Origin: Embiotoca jacksoni
Lineage: Eukaryota; Chordata; Actinopteri; Embiotocidae
DNA: 64,000 bases
NCBI GenBank assembly: GCA_022577435.1
Contig: JAKOON010000007.1
Location: 19,668,866 to 19,732,865 of the forward strand
Reading direction: 5' to 3'
A model generated the notes under the pieces. It saw nothing but the letters and a program-made list of their open reading frames with translations, was not told the DNA's origin and made no database searches. Shown one piece after another: positions 1-8,342 of this stretch. How positions within the stretch are numbered: position 1 is the first letter of the stretch; every line of letters starts with the position of its first letter. The position numbers and the translations under genes were made by a program.

Positions 1-207
1 TCGTATGAGTATACTTGAGTATCTTCCTTATAATTTTATTTTTGTTGTTTTTTATATACCGTATCTATACATTCTGCTAATATTCAGTTATATGTATTTT
101 TCTGTAGCAGAAACCACACACAAAGTCCTGATATTCACAACCTATCTTCCCATGTAATCCAACAGTTCTAAAGACTGCCATTCTCTTCTTGGTTGTAGAA
201 AATATGA

Positions 208-210
<3 letters not shown>
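1..210. other. AT-rich intergenic DNA
   Basis: I see no gene, repeat family or regulatory motif in this stretch. Confidence 0.5.

Positions 211-298
<88 letters not shown>
211..298. repeat. (CA)n microsatellite, 44 uninterrupted copies
   Basis: A perfect CA dinucleotide array, followed by TACACA. Open frames across it encode only Cys-Val or Thr-His repeats and are not genes. Confidence 0.98.
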
Positions 299-303
<5 letters not shown>

Positions 304-1293
304 AGAGTTCGCAGAGTGTACAAATCCATCCCATCCAAGAGTTTTATTCAACAAGTTAGTTGAAAGAGGCACAAATGGAAAGAGAAATGTTTTGAAAACT
401 GTTATGTTCGACCAGATGGTAGTTGTTCATATTACCTGTGAAATACACGTTTCTGTTCCCCTGTTTTTATGTACATTTTTATTTTTTGAATAACTGATGA
501 CTTCCATGAATCAAGTTACTTCAACACCCACTAACACTTCCACTCTGGGAGAGAAGACAAAGACGAAAACATCAGATTTGCATGGAATAGTGGAAAAACT
601 GCAACCTTCATCATATTAATACAAAAAGCTAACATAAAGATCATATTTCCTTCATGTTTTCTACATTCCTTTTACACCATCTGAGGTTTAATTCAAGCTT
701 TCAGTAATGTCCTCTTGTTGTCATCTCACCACCTTCTTCTGCTGTGGTTTAATGACATCAACTGGATAAGTCAATGTTCTTTTACAAATAATCTCAACAT
801 TTATGAAAAAAAAACAACCTCTTGATAGGGATTTACATTTTATTTGCTAAATCTGAACTTCAAAGTAATTATTGCTATTTAGTAACATTTTGGAAAATAA
901 ATATTTCCCTCATAATTGTATTTTAGTACAGTTAGGCCTAAGTAAATGTACATATTACTTGAACACTAAAGTTTTTACCATTGCTAGTAACCCTGAATGC
1001 AGTCGATTTTAAGAGCATTTCTGTACTCGTCCTTCTACACCGAAGTACTCTGTTTTGTGTTCTTTAAAGTCCAACACAAAATTTTGTCTCTCCAAAAATG
1101 TGATCTTTTTAAATATTAAATTGAAGAGACTGATATCACTTAACTGTAAACTAACTGTAAACTATGATGATGTCTGAATGAACTAATATTTGTCACAGCT
1201 CATTATGAACAAAACGTCCAAGTGTTTCTCTGCTCTATTGACATTCACAGAATGTTTTACTGTCCCAGCCTCACTGGGGTCCCTTGACCCCCC

Positions 1294-1295
<2 letters not shown>
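299..1295. other. AT-rich intergenic DNA, no gene seen
   Basis: Roughly 1 kb of AT-rich DNA with frequent stops in all frames. I recognise no repeat family, splice-site-bounded exon or RNA gene. Confidence 0.5.

Positions 1296-1369
<74 letters not shown>
1296..1369. repeat. (GT)n microsatellite
   Basis: A perfect GT array of about 37 units, preceded by a run of C and followed by imperfect TG-rich sequence. The short open frames over it are repeat artefacts. Confidence 0.98.
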
Positions 1370-1371
<2 letters not shown>

Positions 1372-1965
1372 CTGTGCGTGTCAGTGGCCAGATGGCCTCT
1401 GTCTATTAGCTGTAATAGAGTCCAGCTGAGGTGTCAAAGAGAACCGGCTCTTATCAGGGGAGGGGAATTAGAAGCAGGGAGAGAGAGGAAGAGAAAAAGG
1501 TGGTGGAGGAGGAGAGAAAACATATTTGGATGGAGGAAATGGGGAAACTGAAGATATGAACAGAGGAAGAAGATGGGGAAGAGGACACATTCACACTACA
1601 GCTTGTTCATCCTTATGTCACATCGACGCCAGCAGCCAGCCTTCCTGTTACATCTATTTCCCTCTCTGCTACTACTTGGCTGAAGACACTAACAACCATT
1701 AACTCCGGCAAGGTTCAGTTAAGTTTCAATTCAACAGCTTCATGGAAATAAAATTAAATGGATACAGCTTTATCTTGAATTGTTCTTTCGAAATAGTTCA
1801 GAACAATTGAATATAAAAACAAAGTAGCATTTGAAATTTGCTTGAAAAAAGGTGCTGAAATTGCGGTTAGTGCAAAATGAATTATGGTTAATGAGAGGAT
1901 TACACAAGCTTGCTGCCTACTGGGACAGGATATCATTTCTTTTCTGGAAAGAGTGTTTATTTAAT
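1370..1965. other. Intergenic DNA with a purine-rich segment
   Basis: Positions about 1440-1580 are GA-rich (GAGAGAGG, GGAGGAGG types). The rest is unremarkable AT-rich sequence. No gene or known repeat was recognised. Confidence 0.5.
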
Positions 1966-2061
1966 GCCAATTACAGTTCAAATTAGTGTAATTAAATCTA
2001 ATTATGGCAGCATATTTGAATTTAATTAATGGAGCATAATTAAATGTAATTAATGTAGTGT
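1966..2061. repeat. 24-bp AT-rich minisatellite, about four units
   Basis: Four tandem units of 24 bp (1966-1989, 1990-2013, 2014-2037, 2038-2061). Each carries AATTA/TAATTA cores and most end GCAT or GTGT. Because 24 is a multiple of three, the minus-strand frame reads an 8-residue repeat (YTTLITFN, YAPLIKFK, YAAIIRFN, YTNLNCNW). Units are about 60-80 percent alike, so the array is old. I do not think it is translated. Confidence 0.8.
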
Positions 2062-2400
2062 AACCCCTTAGATATAGCGGGGGGGGAGGGCATGTTTCTG
2101 GTTTGTGATTACTGGCTCTACCATCAATATATTGTCTCCTGTATGTCGATGCCGGTCTTTTCTTTCTTCCTCTTCCCACACCCTTACCGGTCAAAGGAGA
2201 TGGCCGCCGTCCTCTAGGCCTTGTTCTGTCTGAGGCTTCTCCCTGGTAAAGGGCAGTTTTTCCATCCAGCTATCACTCACGTAATTTGAATTGTTGAATT
2301 GCTGAGTTCCTCTATATAATTCTGCAAGGTTCTTTTGTTGGGGCCTTAAGATAAGTTGTGTTGTGACTTCACGCTATGTTAATAAAAATGGAATTTATAT
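2062..2400 (+). mobile_element. LINE 3' end remnant (teleost L2/Rex-like family)
   Basis: The segment has the features of a widespread fish LINE 3' untranslated end: a GGTCAAAGGAGATGGCCGCC-type stretch, then GTTCTGTCTGAGGCTTCT, CCTGGTAAAGGGCAGTTTTTCC, and a tail ending AATAAAAATGGAATTTA. Positions 39990-40260 and 15640-15806 carry the same end in the same orientation. No reverse transcriptase sequence is left here. The family name is from memory and uncertain, but the shared structure of the three copies can be read directly. Confidence 0.6.
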
Positions 2401-2402
2401 TG

Positions 2403-2545
2403 TTGAGGAGGAGGCAAGGAAAGGCAAGCTTGTTTGTATAGCACATTTCAACAACAAGGCAATTCAAAGTGCTTCACATAAAACCATTAAAAGTATCGAA
2501 ACATGAGGCAAAAGAAAAGGAAATTTAAAAACAATTAAGAGAGAT
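2403..2545 (-). mobile_element. LINE 3' tail remnant (L2/CR1-like), antisense
   Basis: It contains TTTGTATAGCACATTTCAAC and AAGTGCTTCACATAAAA, the reverse complement of a common teleost L2-type LINE 3' end. The same sequence type lies at 21296-21380 beside recognisable LINE ORF2 C-terminal coding sequence. It abuts the start of the gypsy LTR fragment, so the gypsy LTR or its truncation point lies against this older repeat. Confidence 0.55.
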
Positions 2546-2548
2546 GTT

Positions 2549-2862
2549 AAAGGTATTGTTCAATTAGATGATTTAAATGATTTTGTAAATGAATTCCTTT
2601 TGTTAACACTTCTTGAATCATTGGTTGTGTAGGCTTTGTGGGCTGGAGGTCTCATTGCTCTTATATAGAGTTGCTACCACCAATCTCCTTATCGAACCTA
2701 GTGATTGAAATTAAGTGAACTGTAATCAAGATAACCTGTAAAATCTTGGCCTGAACTGTTAAAGAACCACAGATACTGATACTACACAGATAGTAGGGCC
2801 AGGGCTAGAGGCATTGTTTACCCTTTAGTAAAAGATTATGTGCTACAACAGCAAGAGTTACA
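2549..2862 (+). mobile_element. 5' LTR fragment of a Ty3/gypsy retrotransposon
   Basis: This stretch matches 9646-10024 closely, sharing for example AGGTATTGTTCAATT, GAATCATTGGTTGTGT, TGGAGGTCTCATTGCTC and GTAAAAGATTA. The two copies flank a gag-pol region, so I read them as LTRs. The 5' copy holds only the last ~310 bp of the LTR, because the 3' copy appears to begin at 8343. It ends GTTACA just before a primer-binding-site-like sequence. The missing 5' part removes the U3 promoter region, so this copy could not be transcribed normally. Confidence 0.8.
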
Positions 2863-2868
2863 TATAAG

Positions 2869-2886
2869 TGGCGAGCCAGCCAGGAA
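2869..2886 (+). other. Putative gypsy primer-binding site
   Basis: TGGCGAGCCAGCCAGGAA lies 6 bp after the 5' LTR end. It starts with the TGG expected of a tRNA 3'-CCA complement and sits just ahead of gag. The cognate tRNA is not identified here. Confidence 0.6.
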
Positions 2887-2961
2887 ATGGTCATAAGTAG
2901 CCTTCTGATCTTCCATCTCACAATACCTTCCAACTGTATTACTGAGTTCATTGAGTTAGTT

Positions 2962-4346
2962 ATGGATATTTGCAATAGTTATGACGTTGATGGTCAGCGC
3001 TCCCTGTATGCAACAGGTATTGAAGAAGCTTCCACAGATGACGAAATAACCGATGTGTTTGGAGCTAATGGGAAAATTTCCAAAATAGTCAGGGTCCCTG
3101 ATGAGCAAGGACAGCCAGAGGGTAGAGTCCTGATAGAGTACGCATCAGACAGGTCCATCTCTAGAATTGACTCCGTGACTTTAGGCACCTTACCAAGCCC
3201 AAAAGATCCCGATCTAGTGTGGTCTGTAAGAACCATTAGGGATGGATGTCAGGAAGAGATAGGCAAAGAAATAGCACGCAGGTACCTGAGCGAATTAAAG
3301 GCTATTGCAGGCAGTAGCAAGGCAGGCTTCCTGAGTATACTTCTGAGTGAGTTACAAGAAAGCCAAGATGTACAGCCCAGTGCAACTCAGACACATACAG
3401 CACAGAACAGTAACACCCCCAATCACGACATCACAAGCGACAACCAGAGTGGACCTGCTGAGCCCACACACGTTCATGGTGCACCTGCCAGTGTGCCAGT
3501 AAGCCCTGTTCGCATTCGTGAGAACATCTTCAACCCACCTCAGATCCAGAAAGTGATTGTGGAACATGTTATTCAAAGTGAATCGACCGCTTCATCGTTG
3601 ACACAAACCAGGATATGTACCTTTTCTGGTCGGGTGCCATGGCCCAATGGTGAGGTTGACTATGATACTTGGCGCACTCCAGTTGATGTCCTTCTGAGTG
3701 ATCCTTCCTTGAACGACGCCTTAAAAATGGGAAAAATCCTGGAGAGCTTACTGAGCCCAGCTGTTGATGTGATGAAACCTCTTGGAATCAGCTCACCGCC
3801 AATCGCATATGTCACCCAGCGAGACTCTGCTTTTGGAAAAGAGTTATTTGCAGAATTTCTCAGCTCCAAACCAAAACAGTGGAGAAAACCCCTCAGCATA
3901 CTTGAACAGACTACACAGCCTCATCACGAGGGCAATTTCTAGAGGGGGAGCCTCCGCTGAGAATTTGAGTGACCAGTTACTCAGGCAGTTCTGCAGGGGC
4001 TGTTGGGATCACAGGTCTTCAGTTAGAGCACAGAAAGACGGACCCACCATTATTCCCTGAACTCCTCCTCATGTTGAGAACTGAGGAAGATTGCAGATCA
4101 GCAAAGCTGGAAAGGATGAAAAAAACACAAAAGCTACTGCATATACCCATTCTGTGTTTGATATGACCTCCTATGATCATGAGCCTGTCTCACCACCCAA
4201 CACAAGACCAAGCGAGACATCTAAGCTTGAAAACCGAGTGTATGAACTAACTAAGCAAGTAGAAAAGTTGAGCCAAAAGCCGAGGAACCCAATTCATAAC
4301 AATGAGCCTCTCCCAATATCAAAAGTGAATCAAGACTATTCATGCC
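2962..4346 (+). pseudogene. gag pseudogene of the Ty3/gypsy element, PNMA-like
   Basis: Gag forms the particle that packages retrotransposon RNA. The open part starts at ATG 2887. The homologous part begins near 2945 and the internal ATG at 2962 is an alternative start. Residues 1-100 resemble the RRM-like N-terminal domain of vertebrate PNMA proteins (QRSLYATGI, then GKISKIVRV, then EGRVLIEYA). A linker of about 100 residues follows. The capsid-like part has CTFSGRVP, DYDTW, ILESLLSPAVDV and, after a frameshift near 3880, NPSAYLNRLHSLI and RGGASAENL. A second frame change near 4000 leads to PPLFPELLLMLRTEED. A Glu/Lys-rich, coiled-coil-like end (ENRVYELTKQVEKL) follows. No CCHC zinc knuckle remains. 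Two frameshifts make it non-functional. The PNMA relationship comes from motif memory and I am fairly sure of it. Confidence 0.82.
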
Positions 4347-4640
4347 CTACTTCAAATTGAAGGGAATGGTGGACAGCATGTTCCTTACCTTGGCTATGTG
4401 GAAACCCATGTCAGTTTTCTGCAAACCATCACTGGCAATGAGGAACAGTTCATTGCATGAGCACTTATAGTCCCCGAGTGTCACTTCAACAGTAGAATTC
4501 CCTTGTTGATTGGAACTAATGTGCTATTTAGACTCTATGAACAAGTACTTGAACGAGATGGTCCAGATTTTATTTTCAGACTTGATTCCAAGGATTGTGC
4601 ACTTATTTTCCAGCACATAGCTCAGACCTAAGAGATTAAC
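4347..4640 (+). pseudogene. gypsy protease remnant lacking its active site
   Basis: The frame starting near 4350 reads GNGGQHVPYLGYVE and later IPLLIGTNVLF, the C-terminal flap and last-strand part of gypsy aspartic proteases. The upstream segment that should carry the D-S/T-G catalytic triad is absent. The gag C-terminal sequence joins almost directly to the second half of the protease, so an internal deletion near 4346 removed the zinc knuckle and the catalytic loop. In-frame stops occur at 4457 and near 4628. The protease is dead. Confidence 0.7.
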
Positions 4641-4799
4641 AAACACATGTTCTGTCAGGCTGCATGGAAGGCATCCCATCACTATTCCTGCAAAACAAAA
4701 GTGGTGTCATGGGTGATGTGAGACTGGGAAAGGCAAATCAGAATACAAAATTTGTGCTTGAAACACATCAACACCATCTGCTGCCTGGTGGTGTGTTCC

Positions 4800-5520
4800 T
4801 TCCTTCACCACCACTGTGAGACATCACATCAGACTGCATGATAATACACCTTTTAAAGAAATGTCAAAACCCATCCATCCTCATGACAGAAGCAGTCAAG
4901 CAACACCTTAAGGAGCTGCTTGATGCAGGAATCATTTGAGAATCGGAGAGCCCTTTTGCATCACCAATCGTGCTGGTGCAGAAAAAGAACGCCTCTATCC
5001 GTCTGTGCATTGACTACAGGAAACTAAATGCATGAACAATCAGAGATGCATACGCCCTCCCAAACATTGAGGAAACATTCACAGCCCTCAGTGGTGCTAG
5101 ATGGTTCTCGGTTATGGATTTAAAATCTGGTCATTACCAGGTTGAAGTAGTTGAAGAGGATAAACCAAAGACTGCCTTCGTGTGTCCTCGAGGCTTCTTT
5201 GAATTCAACCAAATGCCACAAGGGGTCACTAATGCCCCAAGCACCTTCCAATGACTTATGGAGAAGTACGTTAGTGATCTGCACCTAAATGAGGTACTTG
5301 TGTTTTTGGATGACCTAATTGTGTTCTCAGGCCCATTGGAGGAGCATGAGGCCAGACTCATGAAAGTGCTGAACTGTCTGAATGACTTTGGTTTAAAGCT
5401 CTCCCCAGAAAAATTTAATTTCTTCAAGACTTCAGTCAAGTGCCTTGGTTATGTGGTGGATGCTCAAGGAGTCCATACTGACCCTGACAAAATATCTGTC
5501 TTGAAAGAATGGCCTTGTTC
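4800..5520 (+). pseudogene. gypsy reverse transcriptase pseudogene
   Basis: This domain copied the element's RNA into DNA. Motifs occur in order: HLKELLDAGII, SPFASPIVLVQKKN, IRLCIDYRKLN, WFSVMDLKSGHYQV (first catalytic Asp), FVCPRGFFEFNQMPQGVTNAP, VFLDDLIVFS (5300-5326, catalytic Asp-Asp) and LSPEKFNFF. The usual YxDD is FLDD here. TGA stops at 4937, 5033 and 5252 are all in one frame, and family alignment expects arginine at each, which fits CGA-to-TGA mutation. The frame shifts again near 5510-5520. The domain spans roughly the full family length but cannot be translated. Confidence 0.9.
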
Positions 5521-6200
5521 TTCAACAGGAAGGAGCTGAAATGTTTTTTCGGCTTCGCTGGATACTATCGGCGTTTTGTCGAGGAGTACTCCCAGATAGC
5601 CAAACCACTTAACAACCTTACCGCTGGCTACTACCCACCAAAGCAAAGGGGTATGGTGTACAAGAGAGACCATTCCGCACCCCCTGTAAATCCCAACCTA
5701 TGTTTTGGAGAGGAATGGAACGATGAATGTGAAAGTGCGTTTCAAACACCTGTTGGGAAGCTGACATCTGCACCCATCCTTGCCTTTGCAAATCCACAGC
5801 TTCCATACATCTTGCATACTGATGCTTGTCATGAAGGACTGGGGGCTGCACTCTATCAGCAACAAGATTGAAAGTTCAGAATAATCGCATATGCCAGCCG
5901 TGGACTTTCCAAAAGTGAAAGAAACTACCCCACTCACAAGCTCAAGTTCTTAGCCCTGAAGTGGGCTGTTTGTGAGAAGTTCAGTAATTATCTTTATGGC
6001 ACAGGCTTTACAGTACTAACTGACAACAACCCTCAGCCAAACTCGCAGCCGGACATCGCTGGTTAGCCACTCTGTCTACTTACCAATTCACCATAAAGTA
6101 CAGAGCAGGTAAGGCTAACTGTGATGCAAACAGGTTATCTCGACGATCTCAAGAACCACCTTGGGAGGATGAAGCCTTCATTAAGGAGAGAGAGAAGATT
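5521..6200 (+). pseudogene. gypsy connection and RNase H domain pseudogene
   Basis: The RT connection begins FFGFAGYYRRFVEEYSQIAKPLNNLT. A ~30-residue insert rich in Pro, Arg and Lys (around PPKQRGMVYKRDH) follows, then ILAFANPQLPYILHTDA, which holds the first RNase H Asp. A TGA stands at 5869. After it come IAYASRGLSKSERNYP and HKLKFLALKWAV, where the family's catalytic Glu (HKLEFL) is replaced by Lys. TDNNP carries another acidic residue. A small deletion and frame change near 6035 joins to AGHRW and then to the RAGKANCDANRLSR linker, which is complete to the stop near 6318. Confidence 0.85.
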
Positions 6201-6439
6201 AATGACATGAAAAAAGGGCTTATGGTTGTGAGAGATGAAGTGAGCCATGAAGTCTTCTCAGCCGTGTGTCTACGTCATCATGGAACATGTAGAGGTGACC
6301 AAGACCATGATGCAGAGTAACCTGTGGTCGCCAAGTCCCTTGGCTTGGACCCTTCCTCATTATCTGATGTTTTTGGTGAGGACGCTTCACAATTACTAAC
6401 AGACTGACTGGTGCAAAGTTCAAAGAGACGATCCATGTG

Positions 6440-7650
6440 TTTCACGTGTCATCTACTTTTTGGAGAAAGCCTTAAAATCCAGTTACAGGGAGACCAACTT
6501 TGAACATCCAGAAGTAAAACTCATTCTCAGAGAATGGAAAAAACTCAAACTAAGGGATGGTGTGCTGTACAGGAAGTGGGTTGACCGAGGCGACCTCGTC
6601 TACCAATTAGTCTTGCCTGAACAGTTCAGAGAGCAAGCACTACATGGTGTGCATGATGAAGTTGGCCACCTTGGGTTCGAGTGTACTCTACAACTTGCTC
6701 ATGCCAGATTCTACTGGCCGAGGAGGGCCAAAGCAGTTGAGGAAAAGTGCAATAAGTGCGAACGCTGTTTTCGGAGAAAATCCATGCCCCAAAAAGCTGC
6801 ACCTTTGGAGAACATTTCTGCAACATATACACTTGAACTTGTCTGTATGGACTATCTGTCCATAGAGCCAGATAATCAAGACACCAGAAAAGTATTAGTT
6901 ATTACTGACCACTTTACAAAATTCACGTGGCAGTGCTAACTAAAGACCAGAAAGCAAAAACCATTGCAGAAGCTCTGTGGGAGAACTTCATCGTCCACTA
7001 TAGATACTCCAGTCGTCTTCTCAGTGACCAGGGCAGAGACTCCGAATTTAAGATCATCAAGGAACTCTGTGCACTGATGGGAACTGACAAAATTCGCACG
7101 ACCCCATACCATCCTCGTGGGAATCCAATGGAATGATTTAACCGGACTCTCCTGGATATGCTAGGTACCCTGGAGGAGAGACAAACACCACTGGAGGGAT
7201 TTTGTCAAACCCTTGGACCACGCACAATAAATGATACAACTGGCTACTCACCTTATGAACTAATGTTTGGGAGGCAGCCCAAACTGCAAATTGACCTAGT
7301 CCTGGGTATTCATCCTGATAAGGAGAACCAAAAGAACCACTCAGAGTATGTCAAAGGGCTCCGTCAACACCTACAGCAGAGCTACTCGCTAGCTGCAAAA
7401 AAATCCCAGAAAATGGGAGAGAAAAACAAAGCGAGGTTTGACAAGAGACTCAGAGCAGCAGAAATCCTTGAGGGTGATAGGGTTTTAGTAAGACATGTGA
7501 ATATCAGAGGGAAACACAAACTCGCAGACAGGTGGGAACAGGAAATCCATGTTGTAGTGAGAGGGATTGGAGATAGCCCTGTCTACATGGTGAGACCCGA
7601 AACAGGAAAGAGGCCATGTCGCACATTGCACAGGGATCTTCTTTTACCAT
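6440..7650 (+). pseudogene. gypsy integrase pseudogene with GPY/F module
   Basis: Integrase joins the cDNA copy to host DNA. The HHCC zinc domain is visible at about 6640-6780 (HGVHDEVGHLGF, then CNKCERC). The catalytic core follows with Asp at 6850-6852 (CMDYLS), Asp at 7026-7028 (LLSDQG) and Glu at 7131-7133, 35 residues after the second Asp as expected for a DD35E enzyme. Breaks are a frame change near 6927, a TGA at 7134-7136 right after the catalytic Glu where the family has Arg, and a small deletion near 7200. Downstream are NDTTGYSPYELMFGRQP and the GPY/F-like module (LEGDRVLVRHVNIRGKHKLADRWE). The catalytic residues survive, but the protein cannot be made in one piece. Confidence 0.9.
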
Positions 7651-8332
7651 GTGGGTTCTTGCCTGTAAAGGAGATCAACGAGCACTCTTGCCATGCTGAT
7701 GGACCAAGGAAAATGAGACTGAGGGACAAAAAAACCAAGGACATAACAGCAGATGCAGATTATCAAGAGGATGAGATGTACAGTGAAGAGGATGAACTGT
7801 ACCTGAGCACACAGGTGTCAGAAATCATCACCAGAGGTCCATTCATACATATGGAAGGGAACCCCTTTAACCCCCAACCATTGTCAAGTGTGGAGGACCC
7901 TGATGTTCCTAATGTTGGGCCAAACAGCTCTACACGTCCTTCTGACAGACCTAGTTATGAGCTGCAGTCAGACATTCCCATCGCTAGCTCAGATAGTTAC
8001 ACATATTACCTCACACGGGAGAACTCCAGACCATGTTGTTATTGACATCCCAGAATCTGAAGTGACATGTGTTCCCTGTCAGGGACAGCACAGATAATGT
8101 CACAACAGAGCCTGTAGTTGAGGATACTGACAGTGGAGCACCAGAGTTTGAGTCAATAGGTTTGAGACATTCTGGTCGGGAAAGGCGGCAAGCCCGCAAA
8201 CTAACTTATGATGTGTTAGGAGAACCTTTGATTTTGGCTATTAGTTCATTCTTTCAGACCTTGGGAACTGCATTCTCTCATATGCCTGATCCTTCTGAGT
8301 TAGGCGTGCATGCAGGGACTCATGCAGTCTAG
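7651..8332 (+). pseudogene. C-terminal tail of gypsy pol
   Basis: An open frame from the integrase continues to the stop at 8043 with an acidic, Ser/Pro-rich tail of low complexity (QEDEMYSEEDELY). A +1-type frame change near 8045 then gives a second open stretch to 8332. It includes LRHSGRERRQARKL, a basic motif typical of the C-terminus of this kind of fish gypsy pol. No chromodomain is visible. The final stop overlaps the polypurine tract, the expected arrangement at the end of pol. Confidence 0.75.
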
Positions 8333-8342
8333 AGGGAGAGAG
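8331..8342 (+). other. Polypurine tract of the gypsy element
   Basis: AGAGGGAGAGAG lies directly before TGTAACC. A purine run next to a TG start is the standard priming site for plus-strand DNA at the edge of a 3' LTR. Confidence 0.7.

Noticed and set aside
211..298. A CRISPR-like or coding repeat
   Set aside because: Simple dinucleotide array with no spacers in a vertebrate genome.
2887..8332. A domesticated PNMA host gene
   Set aside because: gag is frameshifted, is followed by pol remnants, and is flanked by LTR-like repeats, so it is a dead retrotransposon and not a host gene.
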